Numbered from the stretch's first letter, positions 10,001 through 15,890 are shown. The stretch: 18,746 bases of DNA from Ruminococcaceae bacterium UBA7101 (GCA_002493325.1 DKYL01000043.1:618-19363); one strand, 5' to 3'. The notes: generated by a model not told the origin, from the letters alone. Program-made: numbers and translations.

Positions 10001-10577
10001 TCATATGGAGGCTGTCGGTTATGAAATGTACCTCAAGCTTCTTGAAGAGGCAGTTGCAATGGAAAAGGGTGAAATCCGCTCCGACGAAGAGCCTGAGGAA
10101 AAGGAATGTCTTATTGATGTTGCGATTGATGCCCATATTCCTGAGGAATATATTATCTCAACCTCACAGCGTTTAGAGATGTATAAACGCATTGCCAATA
10201 TTAAAAATGATACAGATGCCAACGATGTTTATGACGAGCTGACCGATCGCTTCGGTGCTCCGCCGTCAGCCGTGTGGGGACTGATTGAAATTGCACTGCT
10301 GAGAAATACGGCTTTGGCACTGAATATTACAGAGGTTACGGAGCGTAACGGTTCACTGCTGTTCTATTCACCTGAGGTGGATATAAGAACAGTGGCAATT
10401 CTCAATGCCTTTATGAGGGGCAGGGTGACGCTTTCCGCAGGCAAGCGCCCCTATATTGCAGTGAGGCTTGATACCGCTGAGTCAAACATTGAAACACTCA
10501 GCGAAACCCTAAAAATTATGACTCAGGCAAAGGCAATGAAAAAGGGCGATGAGCCTATAAATTTTGACAATAACTGA
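7080..10577 (+). CDS. mfd: Transcription-repair coupling factor Mfd
   Basis: DNA translocase that pushes stalled RNA polymerase off damaged DNA and recruits UvrA/UvrB. I place the start at the second ATG (7080), since the AAAGGAG at 7065-7071 is 8 bases from it but only 2 bases from the ATG at 7074. The product is then 1165 residues, usual for the family. Domains: UvrB-like N-terminal modules (about 1-350), RNA-polymerase-interacting CarD-like domain (about 485-550, KGDFIVHNIHGIGVFEG), RecG-like translocase lobe 1 with Walker A GDVGFGKTEV (637-646) and Walker B VDEEQRFG (Asp738-Gln741), then SATPIPRTL, lobe 2 with IETGIDVPN and QIRGRVGRS, and the C-terminal TRCF domain (about 990-1100). All motor motifs are intact. 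It follows pth by 20 bases, probably in the same operon. Confidence 0.97.
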   Translation: MSCFSNEFNKSKEFISLSESIDTLSAPVGAIGLSDVTKCFAIHAICEKGSKAFVITPDEATAVKVKECLSELQQGVLLYPARELTFVEVAGVSREFEHIRLGVLSRILEGDYTAVVMSAAAACQYTITPDELKKRTFTLSVNDMVDINDLEKRLVMAGYSRYDQVDGTSQFAVRGGIVDIYPAHLDEPVRIELWGDSIDTISSFDIDTQRRGDSLESIQISPANEVLFESNEKLADKIEQVAKALKGKAIKAREKLYADCDKLRDGVSLNCLDKYLPLCYTSKGIFDYLDGRLFVVESARVKEKCTKQERLNLEELKWFVEDGTLCAGLDKFSLNFDELVDIYNKNKAIYMDSLPRGSFDTPVCHLANFTIQSFNAWSGTLTQLKEELFGLVKAGYTICIMAGTVRAGRALCDDITEMGYDAVFFEKRPGQLQPKAINVITGTMMAGFQFSQIKLAVLTHSKTSQSSKKKKRAGGKNTIHSLDELTKGDFIVHNIHGIGVFEGIHALEINKVKKDYIKISYAKGDTLYVPVTQLDLVSKYIGPKEDTRVKINRLGSSEWKKTKARVRASVKDMAKELIALYAKRMSTKGFAFSEDGDLQRDFELRFEYDETDDQLRCSEEIKGDMEKSAPMDRLLCGDVGFGKTEVALRAVFKCITDGKQCAILVPTTVLAMQHFQTAQKRLEHYPVNVEMISRFVSPAKQKEVLKRLEEGNVDVLIGTHKLLGKGIKFKDLGLLIVDEEQRFGVSQKEKIKERFPKVDVLTLSATPIPRTLNMAMSGIRDMSLLEEAPGERHPVQTYVVEYDSEIIIEALEREINRGGQCYYLHNAVETIEHKAMQIKKALPDARVGIAHGKMTEEQLSAVWSDLLAGEIDILVCTTIIETGIDVPNCNTLIIENADRMGLAQLHQIRGRVGRSSRRAFAYFTFTRGKELTDIATKRLEAIREYTEFGSGFKIAMRDLEIRGAGSLLGNRQHGHMEAVGYEMYLKLLEEAVAMEKGEIRSDEEPEEKECLIDVAIDAHIPEEYIISTSQRLEMYKRIANIKNDTDANDVYDELTDRFGAPPSAVWGLIEIALLRNTALALNITEVTERNGSLLFYSPEVDIRTVAILNAFMRGRVTLSAGKRPYIAVRLDTAESNIETLSETLKIMTQAKAMKKGDEPINFDNN

Positions 10578-10627
10578 TTTCTGTATAACAAAATCATAAT
10601 CATTGTTAAAAAATTAACTATAACAAA

Positions 10628-10656
10628 TTGCCAGATTATGTATGTTTTTGTATAAA
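10628..10656 (+). promoter_or_regulatory. Candidate distal gapA promoter
   Basis: TTGCCA (10628-10633) and TATAAA (10651-10656) with a 17-base spacer, in the 178-base AT-rich gap between mfd and gapA. One of two overlapping-range candidates for gapA; no experiment distinguishes them. Confidence 0.55.
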
Positions 10657-10678
10657 GTGTAAAATTTGTATTTTTTTC

Positions 10679-10707
10679 TTGATTAATTGAAATAAACAGT
10701 ATAAAAT
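10679..10707 (+). promoter_or_regulatory. Candidate proximal gapA promoter
   Basis: TTGATT (10679-10684) and TAAAAT (10702-10707) with a 17-base spacer, 49 bases before the gapA start. Downstream is a 12-bp perfect palindrome AATAAATTTATT (10728-10739), then the strong SD ACGGAGGT. Together with the distal candidate this would give gapA two promoters. Confidence 0.55.
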
Positions 10708-10755
10708 AATAATGCATAAAAGCAAATAATAAATTTATTTACGGAGGTATTTCCA

Positions 10756-11769
10756 ATGGTAAAGGTTGCTATTAATGGTTTTGGACGTATCGGTCGTCTT
10801 GCATTCCGCCAGATGTTCGGTGCTGAGGGTTACGAGGTTGTTGCTATCAATGACTTAACAAGCCCAAAGATGCTTGCTCATCTTCTTAAGTATGATTCAT
10901 CACAGGGTAAATATGCTCTTGCTGATACAGTATCTGCTACTGATGATTCAATCATCGTTGACGGTAAAGAAATTAAGATTTATGCTAAGGCTGATGCTGC
11001 TGAGCTTCCTTGGGGCGAGCTTGGTGTTGACGTTGTTCTTGAGTGCACAGGCTTCTACTGCTCAAAGGAGAAGGCTTCAGCTCACGTTAAGGCTGGTGCA
11101 AGAAAGGTAGTTATTTCTGCTCCTGCAGGTAATGACCTTCCTACAATCGTTTACAATGTTAACCATGACACACTTACAGCTGAGGATACAGTTATTTCTG
11201 CTGCTTCCTGCACAACAAACTGTCTTGCTCCTATGGCTAAGGCTCTCAACGATTATGCTGAGATTCAGTCAGGTATTATGTGCACAATCCACGCTTACAC
11301 AGGTGATCAGATGACTCTTGACGGTCCTCAGAGAAAGGGTGACCTTCGTCGTTCAAGAGCTGCTGCTGTTAACATCGTTCCTAACTCAACAGGTGCTGCT
11401 AAGGCTATTGGTCTTGTTATTCCTGAGCTTAACGGCAAGCTTATCGGTTCTGCTCAGAGAGTTCCTACTCCAACAGGTTCAACAACAATTCTTACTGCTG
11501 TTGTTAAGGGCAAGGACGTTACAGTTGACGCTATCAACGCTGCTATGAAGGCTGCTGCTACAGAGTCATTCGGCTACAACACTGATGAAATCGTTTCTTC
11601 AGACATCGTTGGTATGAAATACGGCTCACTCTTTGATGCTACTCAGACAATGGTTCTTCCTATCGGTGAGGATCTCTATGAGGTTCAGGTTGTTTCTTGG
11701 TATGATAACGAGAACAGCTACACATCACAGATGGTTCGTACAATCAAGTACTTCTCAGAGCTTGGTTAA
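10756..11769 (+). CDS. gapA: Glyceraldehyde-3-phosphate dehydrogenase, type I, glycolytic
   Basis: Oxidises and phosphorylates glyceraldehyde-3-phosphate to 1,3-bisphosphoglycerate with NAD+ in glycolysis. The 337-residue length is standard. It has the Rossmann motif INGFGRIGR (6-14), Asp33 in INDL (a NAD+-preferring residue), catalytic Cys152 in SCTTNC and His179 in TIHAYTG, followed by RRSRAAAVNIVPNSTGAAKA. Codon use is strikingly biased: Ala is nearly always GCT, with Leu CTT, Val GTT and many TCA/ACA codons, unlike neighbouring genes. This fits a very highly expressed gene rather than transfer. An excellent SD (GGAGG) precedes the ATG. It is monocistronic: two candidate promoters lie upstream and a strong terminator lies 20 bases after the stop. 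The other lower-glycolysis genes are not in the window. Confidence 0.98.
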   Translation: MVKVAINGFGRIGRLAFRQMFGAEGYEVVAINDLTSPKMLAHLLKYDSSQGKYALADTVSATDDSIIVDGKEIKIYAKADAAELPWGELGVDVVLECTGFYCSKEKASAHVKAGARKVVISAPAGNDLPTIVYNVNHDTLTAEDTVISAASCTTNCLAPMAKALNDYAEIQSGIMCTIHAYTGDQMTLDGPQRKGDLRRSRAAAVNIVPNSTGAAKAIGLVIPELNGKLIGSAQRVPTPTGSTTILTAVVKGKDVTVDAINAAMKAAATESFGYNTDEIVSSDIVGMKYGSLFDATQTMVLPIGEDLYEVQVVSWYDNENSYTSQMVRTIKYFSELG

Positions 11770-11788
11770 TCAATACCTTAAATAAAGC

Positions 11789-11818
11789 AAGGACTTGTTC
11801 ATTTGAACAAGTCCTTTT
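11789..11818. terminator. Strong terminator between convergent gapA and the XRE regulator, likely bidirectional
   Basis: AAGGACTTGTTC (11789-11800) pairs perfectly with GAACAAGTCCTT (11805-11816), a 12-bp stem with a 4-base loop. A T-rich tail follows on the + strand (TTTTGTTTATTT). On the - strand the stem is followed by GCTTTATTT, moderately T-rich. The - strand regulator gene ends at 11821, so the hairpin sits exactly at the meeting point of the two transcripts and probably ends both. Confidence 0.88.
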
Positions 11819-11820
11819 GT

Positions 11821-12465
11821 TTATTTACTAAATCTTTTCTTAATTGCCGTGATTATGCATTTAATAAGCATCCCCAACAGCATTCCGAATATGGATAGTG
11901 CCATAAATACCAATGCATAAATGGCAAGTGCATCACTGTCGAAGGGTGATATATTTTCATATTCAATGAGTCCCATAGGAACAAACATAAGCGCTGTTAA
12001 AACAGGAGTAAAAAACTTCAGCTTGCTTTTTATAAATCCGATGCTGATTGAGTTTATGATGACGGCAAATATATAAGGAAATACTATCGGCAGGTCACTG
12101 CGCGGACTTACAAACAGCGGCAGTATGTAAAAAACAGCAAGCTGGATAATACAGAATATGATAAATAATAATATATCATAGGTGCTGACAGTACGGTTTG
12201 ATTTTGTAATTGTTTCAACAATTACTTTGTTTGCGTTATCAATTATTTTGTCCTGCTCCACTCTTTCACCTGTGAGCAACTCATTGACAGATACGTGCAG
12301 CGTATCTGCAAGAGGAATCAGCAGTGACACCTCGGGTAAGCCCTTTCCAGTTTCCCAGCGTGAGATTGCCTTGTCGGTTACATTGATTTTTTCGGCAAGC
12401 TCCTTTTGTGTTAAATGGTGTTCTTTTCTTAATTGTGCAATGAATGCACCTGTTTTGTTTTCCAT
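11821..12465 (-). CDS. XRE-family transcriptional regulator with C-terminal membrane domain
   Basis: I chose the ATG at 12465 (214 residues), which has an AAGGTGG SD 7 bases upstream. The longer frame reaching 12528 has no SD and overlaps the putative promoter. Residues 5-65 form a Cro/CI-type helix-turn-helix: LRKEHHLTQKELAEKINVT, then DKAISRWETGKGLPEV and LADTLHVSVNELL. A short linker (66-95) leads to a membrane part with about four hydrophobic segments (about 97-119, 126-146, 151-166, 179-206) and a basic tail KKRFSK. Such HTH-membrane proteins are common in Clostridia, often as self-regulating one-component regulators of adjacent genes, but the signal and target here are unknown. It is the last gene of the - strand block and has its own candidate promoter with a dyad just upstream. 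Confidence 0.88.
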   Translation of the reverse strand: MENKTGAFIAQLRKEHHLTQKELAEKINVTDKAISRWETGKGLPEVSLLIPLADTLHVSVNELLTGERVEQDKIIDNANKVIVETITKSNRTVSTYDILLFIIFCIIQLAVFYILPLFVSPRSDLPIVFPYIFAVIINSISIGFIKSKLKFFTPVLTALMFVPMGLIEYENISPFDSDALAIYALVFMALSIFGMLLGMLIKCIITAIKKRFSK

Positions 12466-12487
12466 ATTAATCCCACCTTTCAATTCA

Positions 12488-12516
12488 ATTTTATCAGGTA
12501 AAGGTGTGTATGTCAC
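12488..12516 (-). promoter_or_regulatory. Extended -10 promoter of the XRE regulator
   Basis: Read on the - strand: GTGACA (12516-12511), 17-base spacer, TAAAAT (12493-12488), with a TG one base before the -10 (TGATAAAAT), an extended -10 form. It lies 22 bases before the ATG at 12465 and within the gap after the PHP gene, so the regulator can be transcribed on its own. Confidence 0.65.
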
Positions 12517-12517
12517 C

Positions 12518-12530
12518 CTATGAATCATAG
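12518..12530. promoter_or_regulatory. Dyad next to the regulator's -35, possible operator
   Basis: CTATGAATCATAG is a 13-bp dyad with a single central base pair, lying directly upstream of the -35 box of the XRE gene. Position and symmetry suit an operator, perhaps for the regulator itself. Only one copy was noticed, so this is tentative. Confidence 0.4.
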
Positions 12531-12564
12531 AATGACTGAAAAACAGTTCTCATATAATCATTCT
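12529..12564. repeat. Inverted repeat at the 3' end of the PHP gene
   Basis: AGAATGA (12529-12535) and TCATTCT (12558-12564) are perfect complements enclosing a small CTG-AAAAA-CAG hairpin (12536-12546). One arm overlaps the PHP stop codon. No T run follows on either strand, so it is not a clear terminator; it may slow 3' decay or be chance in AT-rich DNA. Confidence 0.35.
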
Positions 12565-13556
12565 ATCCAGATTGGATTTGTAAAGGCGTAGAAGAAATCG
12601 GGAAGGGTAAGGCTGTCACCACTCTTTACACCTCTGCTTGATAAAAACTTCTTTTCTGCAAAGGCATAAACCTTTTCAATAAGCGGATTAAACCGGTATG
12701 TAATTTCTGCTCTTACAAAGCCCTTTTCCTCAAGCTCAACCTCAGCAATATAGCCCTCGGCTGATTTTTCAGCAGTGCGTTCAAAAATGATTTTGTCATT
12801 GTTGTAAACCTTTAAGGTGTGACCCTTTTTGAAATCCGATACTCTTATTTCAAGCTTGTTATTCTCAGTAAGCTTTACCGTGTCACCGATTTCAGCATCA
12901 CCGCAGTGCAGAAAAAGGGTTGTTGAATTCGGGGTGTTTGTTACAAAGCATCTGCCCTCGCATATTGCTTCAAGGATATCCTTTTCGGATTTGCTCTTTG
13001 CATTAACATAGGTTGTCGGCATTGCAAGAAAGTTAATGCCGTAATCCCTATGGAAATCGGAGCCGCCTACGGCAGGAATGTGTTTGCCCTGCAGCAGTTG
13101 GTTATGCCACCACTCCATATTTTTTATGTTGTCACTGTGCTGGATTGTATTCCATACCTCCACGCAGTCAAAGGGATAATCCTCAGGCTCTAATCTGAAG
13201 GGGCAGTTTGAGCAGAACGGATGATTAAGCGAAACCACTGCACCCGCATCCTTGCAGGCATCTATGTATCTGTGGTAATCCTCAGCCGTATCAAGCTTGT
13301 GCGGCGGGTCAAAGGGTACTTTTTTGCCCCATATGTTAACGTGACCCGGCTCATCTGTCAGCTCCTGACCCTGAATAACAAGCATATCCTTGTCGAAATA
13401 TGACTTTTCAACAGAGTTGAAGTTGTGGTCTGTGATTATCATAAAATCAAGACCTGCTTTTTTGCACTTGTCAACAAGCTGTCCTTTTGTCAGAACACCA
13501 TCACTGTTGATTGTGTGCATGTGTGTGTCGCCCTTGTACCATTGCCTTTCTTCCAT
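12558..13556 (-). CDS. PHP-domain metal-dependent phosphoesterase, CehA/McbA-like
   Basis: A 332-residue protein. The N-terminal PHP domain (about 1-205) keeps the full metal-ligand set seen in the family: DTHMHTINSDG (His12, His14, Asp19), IITDHN (Asp43, His44), Glu65 in QGQE, His72, His112 in LNHP and GGSDFH (Asp167, His169). A trinuclear metal site and phosphoester hydrolysis are expected. Residues about 210-330 look like a beta-rich accessory domain. The substrate is unknown; PHP relatives act on nucleotides, histidinol phosphate or small phosphoesters. No signal peptide. The ATG at 13556 has an AAGGTGA SD. The leader upstream is unusual: a complementary segment about 70 bases away can cover the SD and the first base of the start codon (see the RNA element), so translation may be controlled. 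Downstream by 92 bases is an XRE regulator. Confidence 0.88.
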   Translation of the reverse strand: MEERQWYKGDTHMHTINSDGVLTKGQLVDKCKKAGLDFMIITDHNFNSVEKSYFDKDMLVIQGQELTDEPGHVNIWGKKVPFDPPHKLDTAEDYHRYIDACKDAGAVVSLNHPFCSNCPFRLEPEDYPFDCVEVWNTIQHSDNIKNMEWWHNQLLQGKHIPAVGGSDFHRDYGINFLAMPTTYVNAKSKSEKDILEAICEGRCFVTNTPNSTTLFLHCGDAEIGDTVKLTENNKLEIRVSDFKKGHTLKVYNNDKIIFERTAEKSAEGYIAEVELEEKGFVRAEITYRFNPLIEKVYAFAEKKFLSSRGVKSGDSLTLPDFFYAFTNPIWIE

Positions 13557-13645
13557 AAAATCACCTTAGCCTTTCAGGCAACAAATAGTTTGTTTAAAAT
13601 CACCTGTTACCTGTGTTGCCTGAACAGGCGTTAATGGTGATTTCA
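13556..13645 (-). promoter_or_regulatory. Candidate RNA switch in the PHP-gene leader
   Basis: On the - strand, GGTGATTTTA occurs twice exactly: at 13565-13556, covering the SD and the A of the start codon, and at 13604-13595. Upstream, TGAAATCACC (13645-13636) can pair with either copy over 10 bp (one G-U). Between them, TTCAGGCAACA (13624-13614) and TGTTGCCTGAA (13583-13573) form a perfect 11-bp stem. With this stem formed, pairing to the SD is nested and hides the start; pairing to the upstream copy makes a pseudoknot and frees the SD. Further alternatives exist: CCTGTT/AACAGG (13603-13608 with 13623-13628) and AACAAA/TTTGTT (13580-13585 with 13589-13594). The repeats are seen directly; the switch function is inferred. 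No known riboswitch class is recognised. Confidence 0.5.
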
Positions 13646-13683
13646 GCCATCTCAAAATTATGCCACAGGCAAATTTTGAGGGC
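13646..13683. repeat. Long AT/GC hairpin in the clc-PHP gap
   Basis: GCC-(AT)-CTCAAAATT pairs with AATTTTGAG-GGC across an inner GCC/GGC step (13662-13664 with 13668-13670) and a 3-base loop: about 15 paired bases with small bulges. No T run follows on the - strand, so it is not a normal terminator for clc. It could be a transcript-stabilising hairpin, an outer part of the neighbouring RNA element, or a small palindromic intergenic repeat. Confidence 0.5.
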
Positions 13684-13690
13684 ATATAAT

Positions 13691-13718
13691 GTGATAGTGT
13701 GATTTTCACACGATTCAC
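13691..13718. repeat. Hairpin immediately after the clc stop codon
   Basis: GTGA-(TA)-GTGTGA-TTT-TCACAC-(GAT)-TCAC forms a 6-bp stem plus a further 4 bp beyond an internal loop. It starts one base after the clc stop (13720-13722). The following - strand sequence (TATCACATTATATG) is AT-rich but has no T run; incomplete termination is possible. Confidence 0.45.
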
Positions 13719-13719
13719 C

Positions 13720-15282
13720 TCAGTTTATAATTTTTTCAAGTCTTTCCTTATCTCTCGAAAATCTTCGCTGGCTGACTAAGATAACAAGCTCGTCGCCCTC
13801 TCTGATTTCCGTTTCTCCCTTTGGTGTTACTGACACCTCGTTTCGTTCAATGCTTACAATAAGGCAGTGCTTGCCCCAGTCTATGTCCATAATTCTTTTG
13901 CCTGCAACAGGACTCCCTACGGGTACAACAAAGGTTTGTAAAACCTTTTCATTGATTTTTCTGAATTTAGGCTCAGCGTGGTCGGAATTTATCATTCTTT
14001 CCAGCAGTGCCTCATACATAGGGCTTACACCTATGAGATTTGCAAGAGCATAGCTGATAAGGCTGACAACTGCGATTGGCAGAAGATTCTGCATGTTGCC
14101 CGTTAATTCAAACACAAGCACAATACCTGTTATCGGAGCACGAACGATTGCGGCGAAAAATCCTGCCATACCAAGCACAACGAATTCCTCCCAGAATTCA
14201 TTGCCTAAGCCTAATGTGTTTATTGATACAGTACCGAACATTGCACCGAGATATGTGCCGAGAATACAAAGCGGGTAAAGTGTTCCGCCGGGTGCACCGG
14301 ATGCAAAGCATACCGCACCGAAGAGAAATTTTGCTGTAACTAATATAAACATTGTTAAAAGCTCGGGCTTTTCGGTCATGAGCAGTTCAACCATGGAATG
14401 ACCGCCGCATAGAATTTCAGGCATAAGCAGTCCGACAATACCACTGAATAAAAAGATTAAAGGAAGCTTGATCCAATTTGGAATTTTAGCAAGCTTTTTA
14501 TATAAGTCCTGTGTTTTCAGCATGATGATATTGTAGAGTACACCGCTTATTCCAAGAACAATACCCATAAGAATAAGCAGCCAGTAATAGCGAAGGGGAA
14601 AGTTAACAGTATCATAATTGAAAACTGTGCTCTGACCGAAGAAAAGCTTTGATGTAAAATCGGCTGTTACCGTGGCAACGATGCCCATACACAAAATGCT
14701 CTTATCAAAGGTGTGATGTATTTCCTCAAGAACGAACATTATGCCTGCAAGGGGCGCATTGAATGCGGCAGACATACCTGCACCTGCACCGCAGCTAATC
14801 ATTCTCAGCTCAGTCGTTTTGTCAGCCTTGGTTATTCGGGCAACACCCTTGCCTGCCATACCCCCAAGCTGAACGCTGGGTCCCTCTCTGCCAAGTGAAA
14901 GACCGCAGAATACACTTGCAGTTCCGCCTATAAGCTTGCCGAGAATGACTCTCCACCAGCTTGGCGAAAAATGACCCTTTATTTCACCATTTACCTGTGG
15001 TATGCCCGAGCCGCCTGCCATTGGTTCCCATTTGCATATAAGAGCGACAGCCGCACCGATTATCGCAAGGACAGCAAGCCAGATAACGGTTTTAACAGGA
15101 TTGCCCTGTATATAATCAAGTATTTTGTAAAGCTGTATTTCTGCAATGGACAGCAGAAATCTGTACAGCACGGAAATCAGCCCTGCAAAAATACCGACTT
15201 CAACACCGCGTACAATCAGATAAAAGCTTTCTTTCTTATGATATTCTATTTTTCTGAAGGTTGATTTTTCTTTTTCTTTCAT
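13720..15282 (-). CDS. CLC-family H+/Cl- exchanger with C-terminal TrkA-C domain
   Basis: A 520-residue membrane protein. The CLC core (about 20-425) has the selectivity-filter motif GSGIP (91-95, Ser92), GREGP with the gating Glu133, Glu187 after FNAPLAGIMFVLEE at the position of the internal proton glutamate of E. coli ClcA, GGTLYP (332-337) in place of the usual GGIFAP, and Tyr423 near the end of the core. Both glutamates are present, pointing to a 2 Cl-/1 H+ exchanger rather than a channel; Ser92 argues against the fluoride-type branch. Residues about 440-510 form a TrkA-C (RCK-C) ligand-binding regulatory domain. The ATG at 15282 has no convincing SD, but an in-frame TGA lies 12 bases upstream, so the gene cannot start much earlier. 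A 12-bp hairpin sits between this gene and rubrerythrin. Roles may include acid or ionic stress; inferred only. Confidence 0.93.
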   Translation of the reverse strand: MKEKEKSTFRKIEYHKKESFYLIVRGVEVGIFAGLISVLYRFLLSIAEIQLYKILDYIQGNPVKTVIWLAVLAIIGAAVALICKWEPMAGGSGIPQVNGEIKGHFSPSWWRVILGKLIGGTASVFCGLSLGREGPSVQLGGMAGKGVARITKADKTTELRMISCGAGAGMSAAFNAPLAGIMFVLEEIHHTFDKSILCMGIVATVTADFTSKLFFGQSTVFNYDTVNFPLRYYWLLILMGIVLGISGVLYNIIMLKTQDLYKKLAKIPNWIKLPLIFLFSGIVGLLMPEILCGGHSMVELLMTEKPELLTMFILVTAKFLFGAVCFASGAPGGTLYPLCILGTYLGAMFGTVSINTLGLGNEFWEEFVVLGMAGFFAAIVRAPITGIVLVFELTGNMQNLLPIAVVSLISYALANLIGVSPMYEALLERMINSDHAEPKFRKINEKVLQTFVVPVGSPVAGKRIMDIDWGKHCLIVSIERNEVSVTPKGETEIREGDELVILVSQRRFSRDKERLEKIIN

Positions 15283-15295
15283 TGCTATGTATCAT

Positions 15296-15327
15296 TGCCT
15301 GTCTGAATAAGGATTTCAGAGCAGGCA
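15296..15327. repeat. 12-bp hairpin between rubrerythrin and clc
   Basis: TGCCTGTCTGAA (15296-15307) pairs with TTCAGA-G-CAGGCA (15315-15327), 12 bp with one bulged G and a 7-base loop. It fills most of the 53-base gap and ends 13 bases before the clc start. On the - strand no T run follows, so it is not a standard terminator for rubrerythrin; on the + strand TTTCTATATT follows, but no + gene precedes it. Possibly an RNA processing or translation control element for clc. Confidence 0.5.
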
Positions 15328-15335
15328 TTTCTATA

Positions 15336-15875
15336 TTAATAATTATTTGCTTTGAGCTTAAAATAGCCCTTTGGCTTTTTGCATACAGGGCACTGATTAG
15401 GAACTTCCTTGCCGATCACAATATTGCCGCAGTTTGTGCAAATCCAGATTTTTTCCTCATCTCTGCTGAAAACCAAGCCGTTTTTCACATTATCCAGCAG
15501 CTTTCTGAATCTTTCCTCGTGCTCCTTTTCAATTTTTGCTACAGAGTCAAAGAGGAATGCAATGTGGTCAAAGCCTTCTTCTCTCGCTTCTTCGGCAAAG
15601 GTTTTGTACATATTTGTCCACTCGTAATTTTCACCGTCAGCAGCATCAGACAGATTAGATGCGGTATCGCCGATTTCTCCATTCAGAAGCTTGAACCAGA
15701 TTTCAGCGTGCTCCTGTTCATTATGTGCTGTTTCACGAAAAATTTCTGCAATCTGTTCAAAGCCGTCCTTCTCTGCCTTGCCTGCAAAATAGGTGTATTT
15801 GTTTCTTGCCTGGCTTTCACCTGCAAAGGCTGCAAGCAGATTAGCCTGTGTTTTTGTGCCTTGTAAATCTTTCAA
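15336..15875 (-). CDS. Rubrerythrin (diiron peroxidase with rubredoxin domain)
   Basis: Reduces hydrogen peroxide in the cytosol of anaerobes. I place the start at TTG 15875: the GGAG upstream is 8 bases from it but overlaps the GTG at 15884, and the resulting MKDLQGTKTQANLL is the standard rubrerythrin N-terminus. The 179-residue product has a ferritin-like four-helix domain (1-135) with diiron ligands Glu20 (AGESQARNKYTYF), Glu53-x-x-His56 (ETAHNEQEHAE), Glu82 and Glu85 (GENYEW) and Glu116-x-x-His119 (EKEHEERF). The C-terminal rubredoxin-type iron site uses CTNC (146-149) and CPVC (162-165). It is a classical, complete rubrerythrin. It lies 15 bases after the P-type-ATPase-like gene and is probably co-transcribed with it. 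The electron donor (NADH:rubredoxin reductase) is not in the window. Confidence 0.95.
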   Translation of the reverse strand: MKDLQGTKTQANLLAAFAGESQARNKYTYFAGKAEKDGFEQIAEIFRETAHNEQEHAEIWFKLLNGEIGDTASNLSDAADGENYEWTNMYKTFAEEAREEGFDHIAFLFDSVAKIEKEHEERFRKLLDNVKNGLVFSRDEEKIWICTNCGNIVIGKEVPNQCPVCKKPKGYFKLKANNY

Positions 15876-15890
15876 AAAGACCACTCCATT

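Noticed and set aside
10585..10612. Possible terminator after mfd (AACAA...TTGTT followed by A-rich sequence)
   Set aside because: Only five A/T-dominated pairs with a large loop and no proper T run; too weak to call.
11318..11548. Leu-rich frame inside gapA on the + strand
   Set aside because: Frame-shifted reading of the GCT/CTT-biased gapA codons; no start signal and no independent support.
12466..12528. 21-residue N-terminal extension of the XRE regulator
   Set aside because: No SD, overlaps the putative promoter, and the HTH domain begins normally from the downstream ATG with a good SD.
13680..13690. TATAAT at 13685-13690 on the + strand as a promoter
   Set aside because: No -35 with suitable spacing and no + strand gene downstream; lies within the structured clc-PHP gap.
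15261..15866. 201-codon + strand open frame opposite rubrerythrin, rich in Phe, Cys and Leu
   Set aside because: Pure antisense of a complete rubrerythrin gene with all metal ligands; hydrophobic appearance is an artefact of reading Glu/Lys codons in reverse.
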